A program made the position numbers and the translations under genes. Positions 10,671 to 20,086 of a DNA stretch of 64,000 nucleotides are shown here, one piece after another. The DNA is from Okeania sp. SIO1I7 (GTDB taxonomy: Bacteria; Cyanobacteriota; Cyanobacteriia; Cyanobacteriales; Microcoleaceae), in the NCBI GenBank assembly GCA_010672585.1, contig JAAHGF010000001.1, forward strand, positions 533,884-597,883, in the 5' to 3' direction. Position 1 is the stretch's first letter; every line of letters starts with the position of its first letter. A model generated the notes under the pieces. It did not search any database and had not been told where the DNA came from. It saw only the letters and a list, made by a program, of their open reading frames with translations.

Positions 10671-10752
10671 CAGGGAACAGTGGTAAAAACATTTCCCTGT
10701 CTGAGATTCATCATCACTCTATGTCCGCGTCCTACCTGTCTATTGCTATAAA

Positions 10753-11031
10753 TAGGGTTTGCTGAAAAAGTCTGTCTTATGGGTGAGGGTAGGAGACAAC
10801 CCACCCCTCACCCCTCCCCCTCCCCTCCTGGGAGGGGGAGACAGGAGAAAAGGGTCGGGAGCGAGGAGGTAGGAGCGGGCGTTTTGTAAGAATGATTTTT
10901 CTGCCCAACTATGCGCCTAAAATACGCTCCTTTTTGAGCGTGAAGAGCTGAAAACCAGGCACTGCAATTCGACCCCAAAAAGGCTAAAACCTTTATCTGT
11001 AAATATTTTTAGATTTAATCAGCAAGCCCTA
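10753..11031. mobile_element. Family A MITE-like element (TIR TAGGGTTTGCTGA)
   Basis: 279 bp with inverted ends TAGGGTTTGCTGA and TCAGCAAGCCCTA. The interior has a C/G-rich block around CTCCTGGGAGGGG and a hairpin segment with GCGCCTAAAATACGCTCC, also found in the copy at 52920-53217. No coding capacity. Further copies: 23266-23550 (left end degraded) and 31219-31444. Confidence 0.8.
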
Positions 11032-11268
11032 AATAGAAATTGAGAAACTGAAAAAGGATAAATGGTTATAAGTTGGTCGTTAAATCGAATGATTTTTTAA
11101 TTTGACATTATTATTTTAATTTCAGATTTGACTATCAGTTTGTCTTACTATCCTTTCTTTGCTTAGTTTTTGGCTTGTTTTCTGAAAAAAATAATCTGAA
11201 AATTAGGTTGCAAATTATCAAATTAGGTGTAAAATTTGCGACGAGACCGTAATTTTTAACTAAAAAAC

Positions 11269-11518
11269 ACAGGAGCATGAAAGCCATCGTCCTTTAAGCG
11301 ATGGATGAAAGGCGAGGAGTCGGATTTTAATCCGAATTTTATCTTACAAAAGTAAGCAGAAAGCTAAGTTTGGACTTAAGCAGACTGTGTAGGACTTTGA
11401 CTTGTCCCCAAAGAGTATATCTTTGGTCAGCTAAGAAGAGACGGATCAACACAGATAAATCCGTGTTGCGTAGTATCTACTTAGAATCCCCTCGGCAACA
11501 GTTGTGGGGAGTAGTCAA
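11269..11518 (+). ncRNA. Omega-RNA/right-end-like element, copy 1 (IS200/IS605 type)
   Basis: A structured segment paired with the next entry. Visible stems: CCATCG/CGATGG (11284-11304), CGGATTTTAATCCG (11321-11334), CCAAAGA/TCTTTGG, AACAC/GTGTT, and a terminal GAATCCCC...GGGGAG hairpin followed by TAGTCAA. That last layout is typical of IS605-family right ends, where the tnpB guide RNA stops and the guide begins. The frame AGCATGAAAGCCATCGTCC-TT-TAA reads SMKAIVL-stop, which I take to be the last tnpB codons. The rest of tnpB is absent. Identification rests on layout and recalled families, not on a search. Confidence 0.6.
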
Positions 11519-11663
11519 AAATCAAGCAAAAATATAATTTCTAAGGTGGCATCTTAAGCTCATCTCTTGTAAACAAACTGTATATACAGACAAAATAACT
11601 AAACTGTGATATAGAGAAAAGAATAATGGTTGAGCTTTTCGTAAAGAAATACTTACCAAATTA

Positions 11664-11945
11664 ACACGGGAGCATGAAAGCCATCGTCTTTGAAGCGATG
11701 GATGAAATGCGACTCAATGGATTTTAATCCATCCTATCTTTTTCTTTCTTGGGAAAAGCCGTACACTTCTTCAAGAAGTAAGCACGACACTTAATTTTGA
11801 TTTAAGTCGAGTGTCTAGGGGTGTTTTGACTCGTCCCCAGAAGTTAAAATTCTGGTCAGCTAAAAAGACACTACCCAATGCGGTTTTAACCCATTGCGCA
11901 GTATCCTTTTAGAATTCCCGTCGATTTATCGCGGGGAGAAGTCAA
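11664..11945 (+). ncRNA. Omega-RNA/right-end-like element, copy 2
   Basis: Same order of parts as copy 1: GGGAGCATGAAAGCCATCGT, the CCATCG/CGATGG stem, ATGGATTTTAATCCAT (11717-11732), CCAGAA/TTCTGG, CAATG/CATTG, and a right-end hairpin CCCG(T)CGAT/ATCGCGGG followed by GAGAAGTCAA. Several stems differ from copy 1 on both strands, so pairing is kept. This covariation supports a functional RNA fold in the ancestor. No tnpB. Confidence 0.6.
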
Positions 11946-11974
11946 CACTCGTGAAAGCTAACAAAAAAAAGTAA

Positions 11975-12152
11975 ACTCACAGCTAGATTTCGGTCTATGC
12001 CGAGGAGTTTAGGAGTCTGTTGACAGGCTTTAAGCAAATGTGGATTTATGAGGGGCTGCGTGCGGAATTTACTTCCGCACTTTAAACGTCCCGTCCCATT
12101 TGCGGTGGACTAACCACAGAATCCAGGGTGTTTCAACCCCTGGAGATGTCAA
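11975..12152 (+). ncRNA. Third right-end/omega-RNA-like segment
   Basis: A different class from copies 1 and 2. Stems GTGCGGAA/TTCCGCAC (12060-12080), GTGG/CCAC (12105-12117) and a terminal CCAGGG/CCCTGG hairpin (12123-12143), then AGATGTCAA. The GAATC-hairpin-GAG/AGATGTCAA ending again matches an IS200/IS605 right end. The 5' limit is uncertain. No tnpB frame is adjacent. Confidence 0.45.
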
Positions 12153-12304
12153 TAATCTCTAATATAATCAAACGACTTTTGCAGTTGGCCATTTAAAACT
12201 TAAGATCGAAAAAAAATATTAAGACTTATTCAAACCTTTGTTTTTTCGTAAAACAAAAACAAATATAACGCCCTAGTCTTGATATATCAAAACAAAAGTA
12301 GAGA

Positions 12305-12445
12305 TTCAGTACAAAAAGGCGGTGAGTCTCATCGTCTCTGTCTGCGGAGGGTTAAGTGGTTGCACTCCCTGTGAAACAGAAAGCCCTATCCGTGAGGTTG
12401 GGAAGCGTACATCATAATCTTTGATTTGATGTAGGAGAATGTCAC
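12305..12445 (+). ncRNA. Fourth right-end/omega-RNA-like segment, abutting the porin gene
   Basis: Contains GAGTCTCATCG, GCGGAGGGTTAAGTGGTTG, GTTGGGAAGC and a terminal TACATCA/TGATGTA hairpin (12408-12433), followed by GGAGAATGTCAC. This arrangement (GGTTAAG.GGT, then a hairpin and GTCAC) resembles the common cyanobacterial tnpB guide RNA. It ends 22 bp before the porin start codon, so the 16-20 nt after the end (the potential guide) would cover the porin ribosome-binding site. Confidence 0.5.
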
Positions 12446-12467
12446 ATTGGTGTGAGGGTTAGTAAAT

Positions 12468-14204
12468 ATGACAAGACTTATCTGGAAAACTCTAAAGCAC
12501 AGTCCAAGTGTTTTTAGCGCAACATTGTTATTAATGGCAGGTTCGGCGATCGCTGCGGAACCTCCTTTACAAACTTTAGGAAGTGGCGAAAATTCTGCAA
12601 ATCAGAACTTAGCCCAAAATACGATAGAAAACCCATCTTCCTTTGAAATAGCTCAAATAGATATTCGCTCAATGCCCATGGATGACCCTTCACTGGCACC
12701 AGTGGGAGTATCAGACTTGGAAGATGGAGAGTCACTCGATCAGGTAACATCTGTAACTCAGTTATCAGATGTACAACCTACAGACTGGGCATTCCAAGCA
12801 CTACAATCTTTGGTAGAGCGTTATGGTTGTATCGCAGGTTATCCTGATGGGACTTATAAGGGAAATCGAGCGATGACCCGTCATGAGTTTGCAGCAGGTT
12901 TGAATTCTTGTTTAGACCGAATTACAGAATTAATTGCGGCCGCAACTTCTGACCTAGTAACTAGAGAAGATTTAGCAGTTTTACAAAGACTGCAAGAGGA
13001 ATTTGCAGCAGAATTAGCTGCTTTGCGAGGACGAGTAGATGCTCTAGAAGCTAGAACCGCAGAACTAGAAAATAATCAGTTCTCCACTACTACCAAACTT
13101 AACGGAGAGGTTTTGTTTTGGTTGAGCGATACCTGGGGAGAACAAGCTGAGGGACGCGGAAGATCCGGGAGTGATGAGGACGAAACTCAGACAACCTTTG
13201 GTTATCGGGTTCGTTTGAACTTTGATACCAGTTTTACAGGAGAGGACCGCTTAAGAACTCGTCTACAAGCTAATAACATTCCTAACTATAGCGGTGGAGA
13301 TTTGACCAATAGTTTAATGACTCGTTTAGCTACAGATAGCAGTCCGGATGATACTGTTTCTATTGGCAAGTTGGCCTATCGTTTTCCTGTACTGAATGGT
13401 AGAGGTGAAATAGAACTAGCTGCTACAGGCTACGGTATTGATGACTTTATCGGAGTTATCACACCTCTAGAAAGTAGTGGTGCTGGTGCTATTTCCAGAT
13501 TTGGACGATTCAACCCTATTTATTATCGTGCTCCTTCTGATGCTGGTGTTAAGTTTGCCTACGCTTTCAATGATGCAATTCAGGTAACTGTGGGTTATGC
13601 TGCACCAGATAAGGAAGATCCTCGAGAAGGTAGAGGTGCTTTTAATGGTTCATTTAGTGGATTTGGCCAGTTTACAATTGAACCAAATGACAAACTTGCT
13701 TTTCAAGTCGGTTATTTGCGCGGCTATCATACGAAAAACGATGTTAACTTGACCGGAAGTACAGGTAGTTTTCTAGCCAGAGATCCTTTTGATGGTAGAG
13801 CAACTACCACAGATACTATTAACTTTGAGGCTCAATGGAGAGTTACTGATGGCTTTCAGATAGGTGGTTGGGGCGGTACTTTATTTGCCCGTCCTGAAGA
13901 TGATGATGATACTGATGATATCACTATTATCACTGGTGCTTTGACTTTAGCTTTCCCAGACCTACTAAAAGAAGGTAGTCTAGGAGGTATTATTGTTGGT
14001 GTGCCACCAATTGTTACTGATGGTGGTGATAATGATGATTTGAAAGATGATGATACTTCTATACATATTGAAGCTTTTTATCGCTTCCAAATGAACGACA
14101 ATATCGCTATTACTCCCGGTGTATTTGTGATTACAAATCCTAACCACATTGAGGATAATGACACTCTTTGGGTCGGTACATTAAGAACTCAATTCAGATT
14201 CTAA
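12468..14204 (+). CDS. SLH-domain iron-uptake porin (OprB-type), copy 1
   Basis: 578-residue outer-membrane porin. Signal peptide at 1-29 (LLLMAGSAIAA). An SLH domain near 90-150 (VQPTDWAFQALQSLVERYG, AGYPDGTYKGNRAMTRHEF) anchors it to the cell wall. A coiled coil follows at about 165-200, then an OprB-like beta-barrel ending in Phe (LRTQFRF), the usual barrel C-terminus. Cyanobacterial members are annotated as iron-uptake or general solute porins. The ATG is preceded by GTGAGGG. It is a close paralogue of the next porin gene, about 1.2 kb downstream, with a terminator between them, so the pair is not one simple operon. Asp-rich stretches (DDDDTDD) probably lie in extracellular loops and could bind cations; this is an inference. 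Confidence 0.9.
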   Translation: MTRLIWKTLKHSPSVFSATLLLMAGSAIAAEPPLQTLGSGENSANQNLAQNTIENPSSFEIAQIDIRSMPMDDPSLAPVGVSDLEDGESLDQVTSVTQLSDVQPTDWAFQALQSLVERYGCIAGYPDGTYKGNRAMTRHEFAAGLNSCLDRITELIAAATSDLVTREDLAVLQRLQEEFAAELAALRGRVDALEARTAELENNQFSTTTKLNGEVLFWLSDTWGEQAEGRGRSGSDEDETQTTFGYRVRLNFDTSFTGEDRLRTRLQANNIPNYSGGDLTNSLMTRLATDSSPDDTVSIGKLAYRFPVLNGRGEIELAATGYGIDDFIGVITPLESSGAGAISRFGRFNPIYYRAPSDAGVKFAYAFNDAIQVTVGYAAPDKEDPREGRGAFNGSFSGFGQFTIEPNDKLAFQVGYLRGYHTKNDVNLTGSTGSFLARDPFDGRATTTDTINFEAQWRVTDGFQIGGWGGTLFARPEDDDDTDDITIITGALTLAFPDLLKEGSLGGIIVGVPPIVTDGGDNDDLKDDDTSIHIEAFYRFQMNDNIAITPGVFVITNPNHIEDNDTLWVGTLRTQFRF

Positions 14205-14324
14205 AACTTTGAATTAACCAGAAGAAATATATTAGTTAATCAGATTGGATTATTTCGACAACTTTGGTAATTCAGTAAATGATAGAAAGACTGATTAGCT
14301 AGTCAGTTTCTAGAATAGTTTTAT

Positions 14325-14380
14325 ACCCCTTAGCTACCCTTTAAAAGTTCTGATGATCAAGCTGAGGGGTTTACTTTTTT
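14325..14380 (+). terminator. Rho-independent terminator after porin 1
   Basis: An 11-bp inverted repeat, ACCCCTTAGCT (14325-14335) with AGCTGAGGGGT (14360-14370), one mismatch, followed by TTACTTTTTT. It lies 120 bp after the porin 1 stop codon. Confidence 0.75.
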
Positions 14381-15411
14381 CAGCTCAATGTATAGCAATT
14401 CCCCAAATAGAGTGAGGTATAAAATTCTAGGCAACAGCTCATCTGGCAATAGATAAGAAAGATAAAAGTACTTCACTAGCCTGAGAAATGCTATGTATAA
14501 ATTAATTGAAAATTTTAATATCTTACTCTTTATCTAATTACACTAATGCGACCGGACTTGATATTACTTAATGCCCTTTAAATTTCATTTCTCAAAAGCT
14601 ATAAATTTTTATACCATTTTGAAAAAAGAATATTACCGAAAAATTTTGGTTTAAAGCCTCCCCTTTTAAGGGGATAATGAAGAAAAATTTTCCTTTGAAT
14701 CAATCCTCTTCTTTTCAAGGAGAGGTAATAATTAATAATTAATAATTAATAATTAATTGTTGAAAAAACTTACTAAAACAATACCTTCTACCAAATTTTA
14801 GTCTATTTGACTAAAAACAGAGGTATAAAGAACAAAAAATGCTGAAATTCTATTTCTCTTGACTACTAGCAACAATCTAAGTTTTGATGGTAAAGATTTA
14901 TAGCTTCTGGTATTAGCTAGTCATAATCTTGGGACAATAGGCAGAAAAATAAAATAAATCAAATATTATATTCAAGATAGTTGCACTATTGTGTAAGAAG
15001 TGCTAGTCTTCATGGTAAAAAAAGATAACTATGTCTGCTGTATCTAATTATTCAGAAATATTTTGAGTCTACTGATAACCCTAGTGAAGTTTAGACATAT
15101 TTACCTAGTATCTAAATTGTTGTTACACTCAAGGGCGACGCTTAACTTGTCTTTTTTCAGGATAAGTTTTGTGTAAAAACTACTAGAAATAATTTTATGG
15201 AGAAAAAGATTCTATTTGTTTATGCCATATTTTAGAGCATTTAAGCCCTTAATTCTCTAGTGCGGGATAATTTTAGATATCTATCTCCAGATTAAACTTA
15301 GCTAACACTAAGACTTCTGTTAACAAAATCAATTGGAACAATCAATAGTTAAATCTACTCTAAGCAGTAGGGTTGTTCATAGCTTATGAAAAGGTGTGAG
15401 GAGAGATCGAA
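14381..15411. other. 1-kb spacer between the two porin genes
   Basis: No gene supported. It holds a family B element (14640-14758, with CCTCCCCTTTTAAGGGG and ATTAATAATTAATAATT tracts) and otherwise unique AT-rich DNA. The region directly before porin 2 contains GAGGAGAG at about 15397-15404, a good ribosome-binding site. It probably also holds a porin 2 promoter, which I cannot locate. Confidence 0.5.
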
Positions 15412-17175
15412 ATGACAAAAATTATCCTGAATGTTCTAAAACAGACTTCTGGTGTGTTCAGTATCGCCACTTTACTAATAGCTAATTCTGCTTTAGCAAA
15501 TCAGGTTTCTGTAGAACAACTGGCTAACGCTCAAGATGTTAATACAAATACAACTAACTATCCAACTACTTCATCTGAACTACCAACAGAATCACAAGGT
15601 AATACCTCCTCAGAAGAAGTACAAATACCAGGAGATACTAGGCTACAAAATCTCAAAGATCCTTCCCTCAAGATTCCTGGAGCAGAGTTAGAACAAGTAG
15701 ACCCCATGGGACAAGTAACATCTGTGACTCAATTATCAGATGTCCAACCCACTGATTGGGCTTTCCAAGCTTTGCAATCTCTGGTAGAACGTTATGGTTG
15801 TATTGCTGGTTATCCAGATGGTACTTACAAAGGTAATCGGGCGATGACCCGTTATGAGTTTGCGGCAGGTCTAAATGCTTGTTTGGACCGAATTACAGAA
15901 TTGGTCGCAGCAGCAACAGCAGATTTAGTGACTCGTGATGATTTGGCAGTATTACAGAGACTGCAAGAAGAGTTTGCCACAGAATTAGCAGAGTTGCGTG
16001 GTCGTGTTGATGCTCTGGAAGCGAGAACTGAGGAACTCGAGGCCAATCAATTCTCAACAACTACTAAACTGGGTGGTGAAACTTTATTCTGGTTGAGTGA
16101 TACCTTTGGAGAAAAAGCTGGGGGACGTGGACTACCACGGAGTGACGAGGATCGAACAGAGGCGACTCTTTCTTATCGGGTTCGTTTAATTTTTGATACC
16201 AGTTTTACAGGTAAAGATCGCTTGAGAACTCGTTTACAAGCTCGTAACGTTCCTAACTATAGCGATCGAGATTTGACAAATAGTTTGATGACTCGTCTAT
16301 CTACAGATGACGATCTAGATGATGATGTAACCCTCAATAAACTGGCCTATCGTTTTCCTTTACTCAACAATAAGGCACAAATAGAGATAGCTGCGAATGG
16401 CTATGGTATTGATGACTTTGTGGCACCTATTAATCCTTTTCAAAGTAGTGGTTCTGGTTCTGTTTCTAGGTTTGGACGATTCACCCCTACTTACTATCGT
16501 GCTCCTTCTGATGCGGGTATGAAATTTGCCTATGCTTTCAGTGATGCAATTAAGGCGACTATAGGTTATGCTGTACCAGATTCGGAAGACCCTCAAGAAG
16601 GCAGAGGTCTTTTTAATGGTGGGTTTAGTGGATTTGGCCAGTTTACGATTGAGCCAAACGATAAAATAGCTTTTCAAATAGGTTATTTGCGTGCCTATCA
16701 TACAAAAGGAGATTTGAACTTAACCGGAAGTACTGGTAGTTTTCTGGCCAGAGACCCTTTTGACGATCAAGCAAGTACAGCAGACAATATCAACTTTGAA
16801 GCTCAGTGGAAAGTTAATGATTGGTTTCAGATAGGTGGTTGGTTCGGCACCTCATTTGCTCGTCCTGAAGATGATAGTGATGATGATGATATCACAATAC
16901 TTACAGGTGCTTTGACCTTAGCTTTTCCAGATTTATTCAGGGAAGGTAGTTTAGGAGGTATAATTGTTGGTGTGCCACCAATTATTACTGATGGTGGTGA
17001 TGATGATGATTTAAAAGACCCCGATACATCAATACACATTGAAGTATTCTATCGTTTCCAAATGACTGATAATATTGCCATTACTCCTGGTTTGTTTGTG
17101 ATTACTAATCCTAATCACATTGAGGATAATGAAACTCTCTGGGTAGGAAGTATCAGGACTCAATTTAGGTTCTAG
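15412..17175 (+). CDS. SLH-domain iron-uptake porin (OprB-type), copy 2
   Basis: 587 residues with the same architecture as copy 1: signal peptide (LLIANSALA), a longer Thr/Ser/Glu-rich linker, an SLH domain (VQPTDWAFQALQSLVERYG), a coiled coil (RLQEEFATELAELRGRVDAL) and an OprB barrel ending LRTQFRF-like (IRTQFRF). The start is fixed by GAGGAGAG upstream. Most differences from copy 1 are in the linker and acidic loops, as expected for a tandem duplication with surface-loop divergence. The product sits in the outer membrane and takes up small solutes, probably including iron. Confidence 0.9.
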   Translation: MTKIILNVLKQTSGVFSIATLLIANSALANQVSVEQLANAQDVNTNTTNYPTTSSELPTESQGNTSSEEVQIPGDTRLQNLKDPSLKIPGAELEQVDPMGQVTSVTQLSDVQPTDWAFQALQSLVERYGCIAGYPDGTYKGNRAMTRYEFAAGLNACLDRITELVAAATADLVTRDDLAVLQRLQEEFATELAELRGRVDALEARTEELEANQFSTTTKLGGETLFWLSDTFGEKAGGRGLPRSDEDRTEATLSYRVRLIFDTSFTGKDRLRTRLQARNVPNYSDRDLTNSLMTRLSTDDDLDDDVTLNKLAYRFPLLNNKAQIEIAANGYGIDDFVAPINPFQSSGSGSVSRFGRFTPTYYRAPSDAGMKFAYAFSDAIKATIGYAVPDSEDPQEGRGLFNGGFSGFGQFTIEPNDKIAFQIGYLRAYHTKGDLNLTGSTGSFLARDPFDDQASTADNINFEAQWKVNDWFQIGGWFGTSFARPEDDSDDDDITILTGALTLAFPDLFREGSLGGIIVGVPPIITDGGDDDDLKDPDTSIHIEVFYRFQMTDNIAITPGLFVITNPNHIEDNETLWVGSIRTQFRF

Positions 17176-17469
17176 AATATTAGCTCAAGGAAAGTAGAGT
17201 AGGGTAAATAAGAAATTATCTTTTTTTCCTACTTTTGCTTTTTGTCTTAGTTCAGCCTATAGAGTAAAATTTGGCATTGCATATTTGCGGGATGTGGGAA
17301 GTCTGGGGAGTATGGAGAGCGTTACATAGAGTGCCCATTGAAATTCTTGGAGCGAGAATAAACAGGAACGATAAAGATAGGTTATTTTCTGCAAAGATTC
17401 ATATCATGTCCGGATAATTAGTGATAAAAAACTTTCTCCCTCCTGACTCCTGACTCCTAAGACAAAATA

Positions 17470-19542
17470 TTATGGCATTCGCCAGACCTTAATAGTTTGA
17501 TCTATACTTCCACTAACTAAGGTTTTACCATCAGGAGTAATAGCAAGAGAAGTTATTTTTTCAGAATGACCAATCAATGTTTGTAATTTCTCCTCTGTAA
17601 TTAGATCCCAAATAGTAATATTTTCACCACCAGCTACTATTTTTTGGTTATCAGGACTAAAAACAATAGATTTGACTGCACCTATATTTGGTTTAATTAC
17701 ACTTTCTTTTTCCCCTGTCTCTAAATTCCATAGTCTTATAGTTCCATCTTCACTACCACTAGCTAAAATTTGATTGTCTGGGCTGACGACGACTGTATTC
17801 ACTGCCTTAGTATGTCCCTCTAGAGTTTGTCTGCGAATACCTGTACTAATGTTCCACAGTCTAATAGTTCCGTCATTACTACCACTAACTAAAATCCTCC
17901 CATCTCGGCTAAAAGCTAAAGTATTTACTTCATATTTTTTATCTGGTATTCGAGTAAGCATTCGACTGCTTGTTTGAATATTCCAAAACTTCATTAATCG
18001 ATCGCTGCCAACACTTGCTAATGTCTGTCCATCAGGACTAATTGCCACTGCATTTACTTGGCCTTGATGGCCAAAAATTGTACTTATTAACTTACCTACT
18101 CCTAGATCCCAAAATTTGATAGTTTGATCGGCACTACCACTTACCAATATTTGACCACTAGGACTAATCGCTAGAGTAGTTACTTGAGCTGTATGAGCAT
18201 CTACAATATTATTTTTTAATTCCCCAGTCTTGAGGTTCCAAATTTTAATTGTATTAGAGCTGCCTGTAGCCAGATTTTGACCATCTGGTGTCAGAGCGGT
18301 CGCATTTATTTGTCCTAAATAACCATTTAAGTTATTTTGCAAAAACCTACTACTATTCAACCCTCGTAACAATAGAATTGGATTTGCAGGAAACATTCCG
18401 TAGCGCCAAAAGCCATAAAATTGAGAGGTTGCTACTGCCAATAGCAACATTGTTAATCCTATTATCAGATTATTTTTTAGCTTAATTTTTGACTTATTAC
18501 GGGATATTTGTGTATCTTTTATTTTCGTCCTAACTTGATGTTTAGTTTGAGTTTTTCCTGTTGGTATTTTAGTATTTTCTCTGCCTAGTTGAATTTGGTT
18601 AGAAGGGGAATAAATTCGAGAATTTTCTCTGCCAGAACTATCTTCTGTATCAATTTCTGCTAGACACTGCAAAATCATAGTTGGAGTTTGAGGTCTATTT
18701 CCTGGGAAAGGAGCCATCAAGTAATCAATTATATCTGCCAGCTTCTTTGATATGTGGGGAGCATATTTTCGCCATTGCAATTTTCCCGAACGAGGATTTT
18801 CTGGAAAAGCTGTTGGAGGTTTACCTGTTAATAAGTAGACAAAAGTCCGCCCTAGAGCAAAAAAATCTGATTGAGGAACAGCTTTGCCATTTGTTTGCTC
18901 TGGGGCAGTATATCCTGGTGAAACAATACCTGTAACATTTTGCCCCTGCCCTACTTTGACCAAGTAAGTTTCAGATACCTCTCTGACAGTACCAAAATCT
19001 ATCAACACCAATTGGCCATTTGGCCTACGCATGATGTTGTGGGGCTTAATATCTCTATGGAAATAATTTTGCTGATGAACTCTTTCTAATATTTCTGATA
19101 ATTGTGTCAGCCAATCTACTGCTTGAGTTTGATTTATTGGCCTATGGCGACGACTTTTCATCCAATCCTGTAAATTTGCACCACCAATAAATTCCATTAC
19201 GAGGCAGTGTATAGGTTCGTCACTATTTTCTGGGAAAAATGTAAAATAACCATCTTCTTCTATCTTCGGAATCCCAGGGTTTCGTAAACTGATTAGTACT
19301 TGTGCTTCCTGCTGAAACAGAGATATAGCTTTTGGATGACTTTTCAGTAATACTTTTAGAACTTTTTCTACACCTTGATCGTCTACTAAATAAGTTTTCC
19401 CAAAACCGCCCCCCCCAAGGGGCTTGATGACGCGATACCGATTTTGCAGCAACAATTCTGAGCCACATTGACAACAAGTGCGTCTACCAGCATTTAATGG
19501 GTCAGAGGGATTAGGGCAGTTGGGATTAAGGCAGTAACTCAC
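17470..19542 (-). CDS. Serine/threonine protein kinase with WD40 repeats, copy 1
   Basis: 690 residues. A short N-terminal Cys motif (C4, C9, C23/24, C26) resembles a zinc ribbon. The kinase domain (about 35-290) has a Gly-rich loop GGGGFG (43-48), Lys63, HRDIKPHN (162-169) and DFG (182-184), so it should be active. A Pro/Ser/Lys-rich linker and one membrane helix (NNLIIGLTMLLLAVATS, about 355-375) precede seven WD40 repeats (about 405-690), each ending in IKIWNL- or IRLWNL-like strands. The repeats should form a periplasmic beta-propeller, making the protein a transmembrane sensor kinase; the topology is inferred. The start codon is GTG (reads MSYCLNPNC), matching the start of the second kinase-WD40 protein at 32.9-35.1 kb. 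That one has no obvious membrane helix. Confidence 0.92.
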   Translation of the reverse strand: MSYCLNPNCPNPSDPLNAGRRTCCQCGSELLLQNRYRVIKPLGGGGFGKTYLVDDQGVEKVLKVLLKSHPKAISLFQQEAQVLISLRNPGIPKIEEDGYFTFFPENSDEPIHCLVMEFIGGANLQDWMKSRRHRPINQTQAVDWLTQLSEILERVHQQNYFHRDIKPHNIMRRPNGQLVLIDFGTVREVSETYLVKVGQGQNVTGIVSPGYTAPEQTNGKAVPQSDFFALGRTFVYLLTGKPPTAFPENPRSGKLQWRKYAPHISKKLADIIDYLMAPFPGNRPQTPTMILQCLAEIDTEDSSGRENSRIYSPSNQIQLGRENTKIPTGKTQTKHQVRTKIKDTQISRNKSKIKLKNNLIIGLTMLLLAVATSQFYGFWRYGMFPANPILLLRGLNSSRFLQNNLNGYLGQINATALTPDGQNLATGSSNTIKIWNLKTGELKNNIVDAHTAQVTTLAISPSGQILVSGSADQTIKFWDLGVGKLISTIFGHQGQVNAVAISPDGQTLASVGSDRLMKFWNIQTSSRMLTRIPDKKYEVNTLAFSRDGRILVSGSNDGTIRLWNISTGIRRQTLEGHTKAVNTVVVSPDNQILASGSEDGTIRLWNLETGEKESVIKPNIGAVKSIVFSPDNQKIVAGGENITIWDLITEEKLQTLIGHSEKITSLAITPDGKTLVSGSIDQTIKVWRMP

Positions 19543-19705
19543 AGAAGCCAGATACCCAGATTTGTATAGCTTTGCTTTAATACACTATAGCTCGAAGTTG
19601 TCTTCTTTAAAACTTTTGGCAAAATATTGTTCATTATTTGCTGATTTTTTGACTTGAATATCTTTAAAATATCTATATAAAATAAATAATCAAAATAATC
19701 AATTT

Positions 19706-20086
19706 TTATAGTTTTAAGTTCCAACCAGCCACTGCCATACAGCCCCATCCAATAATCAAGGTAACTCCACCTATGGGCGTAATAGCTCCTAACGATTTAA
19801 TTTCTGTCAGACTTAGAGCATATAAACTTCCAGAAAAAATTGCTATGCCAATAATAAAAGCATAGCCAGCAGCCAACATTAATCCTTGAGGTAACTCTTC
19901 AATAGTTAATAAAAAAGCCACCATTAACAGAGCTAAGGAGTGGTACATTTGTAAACGAGCACCTGTCTGAAAAATATCTAGAGAGTATTGACTAAGCTTT
20001 TCTTTCAAAGCATGAGTAGCAAAAGAATCACCGACTACAGACAAACCTCCTAGAATAGATGCTATTACTAAAAAAACTCTAGTCAT
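19706..20086 (-). CDS. DUF423-family small membrane protein
   Basis: 126 residues with four hydrophobic segments and the family pattern VIASILGGLSVVGDSFATHALK near the N-terminus, QTGARLQMYHSLALL in the middle and GAITPIGGVTLIIGWG near the end. DUF423 proteins are integral membrane proteins of unknown role, common in bacteria and animals (TMEM256-like). It is separated from the kinase gene by about 160 bp of AT-rich DNA. The start ATG at 20086 is the only sensible one. Confidence 0.85.
   Translation of the reverse strand: MTRVFLVIASILGGLSVVGDSFATHALKEKLSQYSLDIFQTGARLQMYHSLALLMVAFLLTIEELPQGLMLAAGYAFIIGIAIFSGSLYALSLTEIKSLGAITPIGGVTLIIGWGCMAVAGWNLKL

Noticed and set aside
19539..19748. 69-codon frame beside the DUF423 gene
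   Set aside because: Overlaps the DUF423 C-terminus in another frame, and is AT-rich with no family signal.
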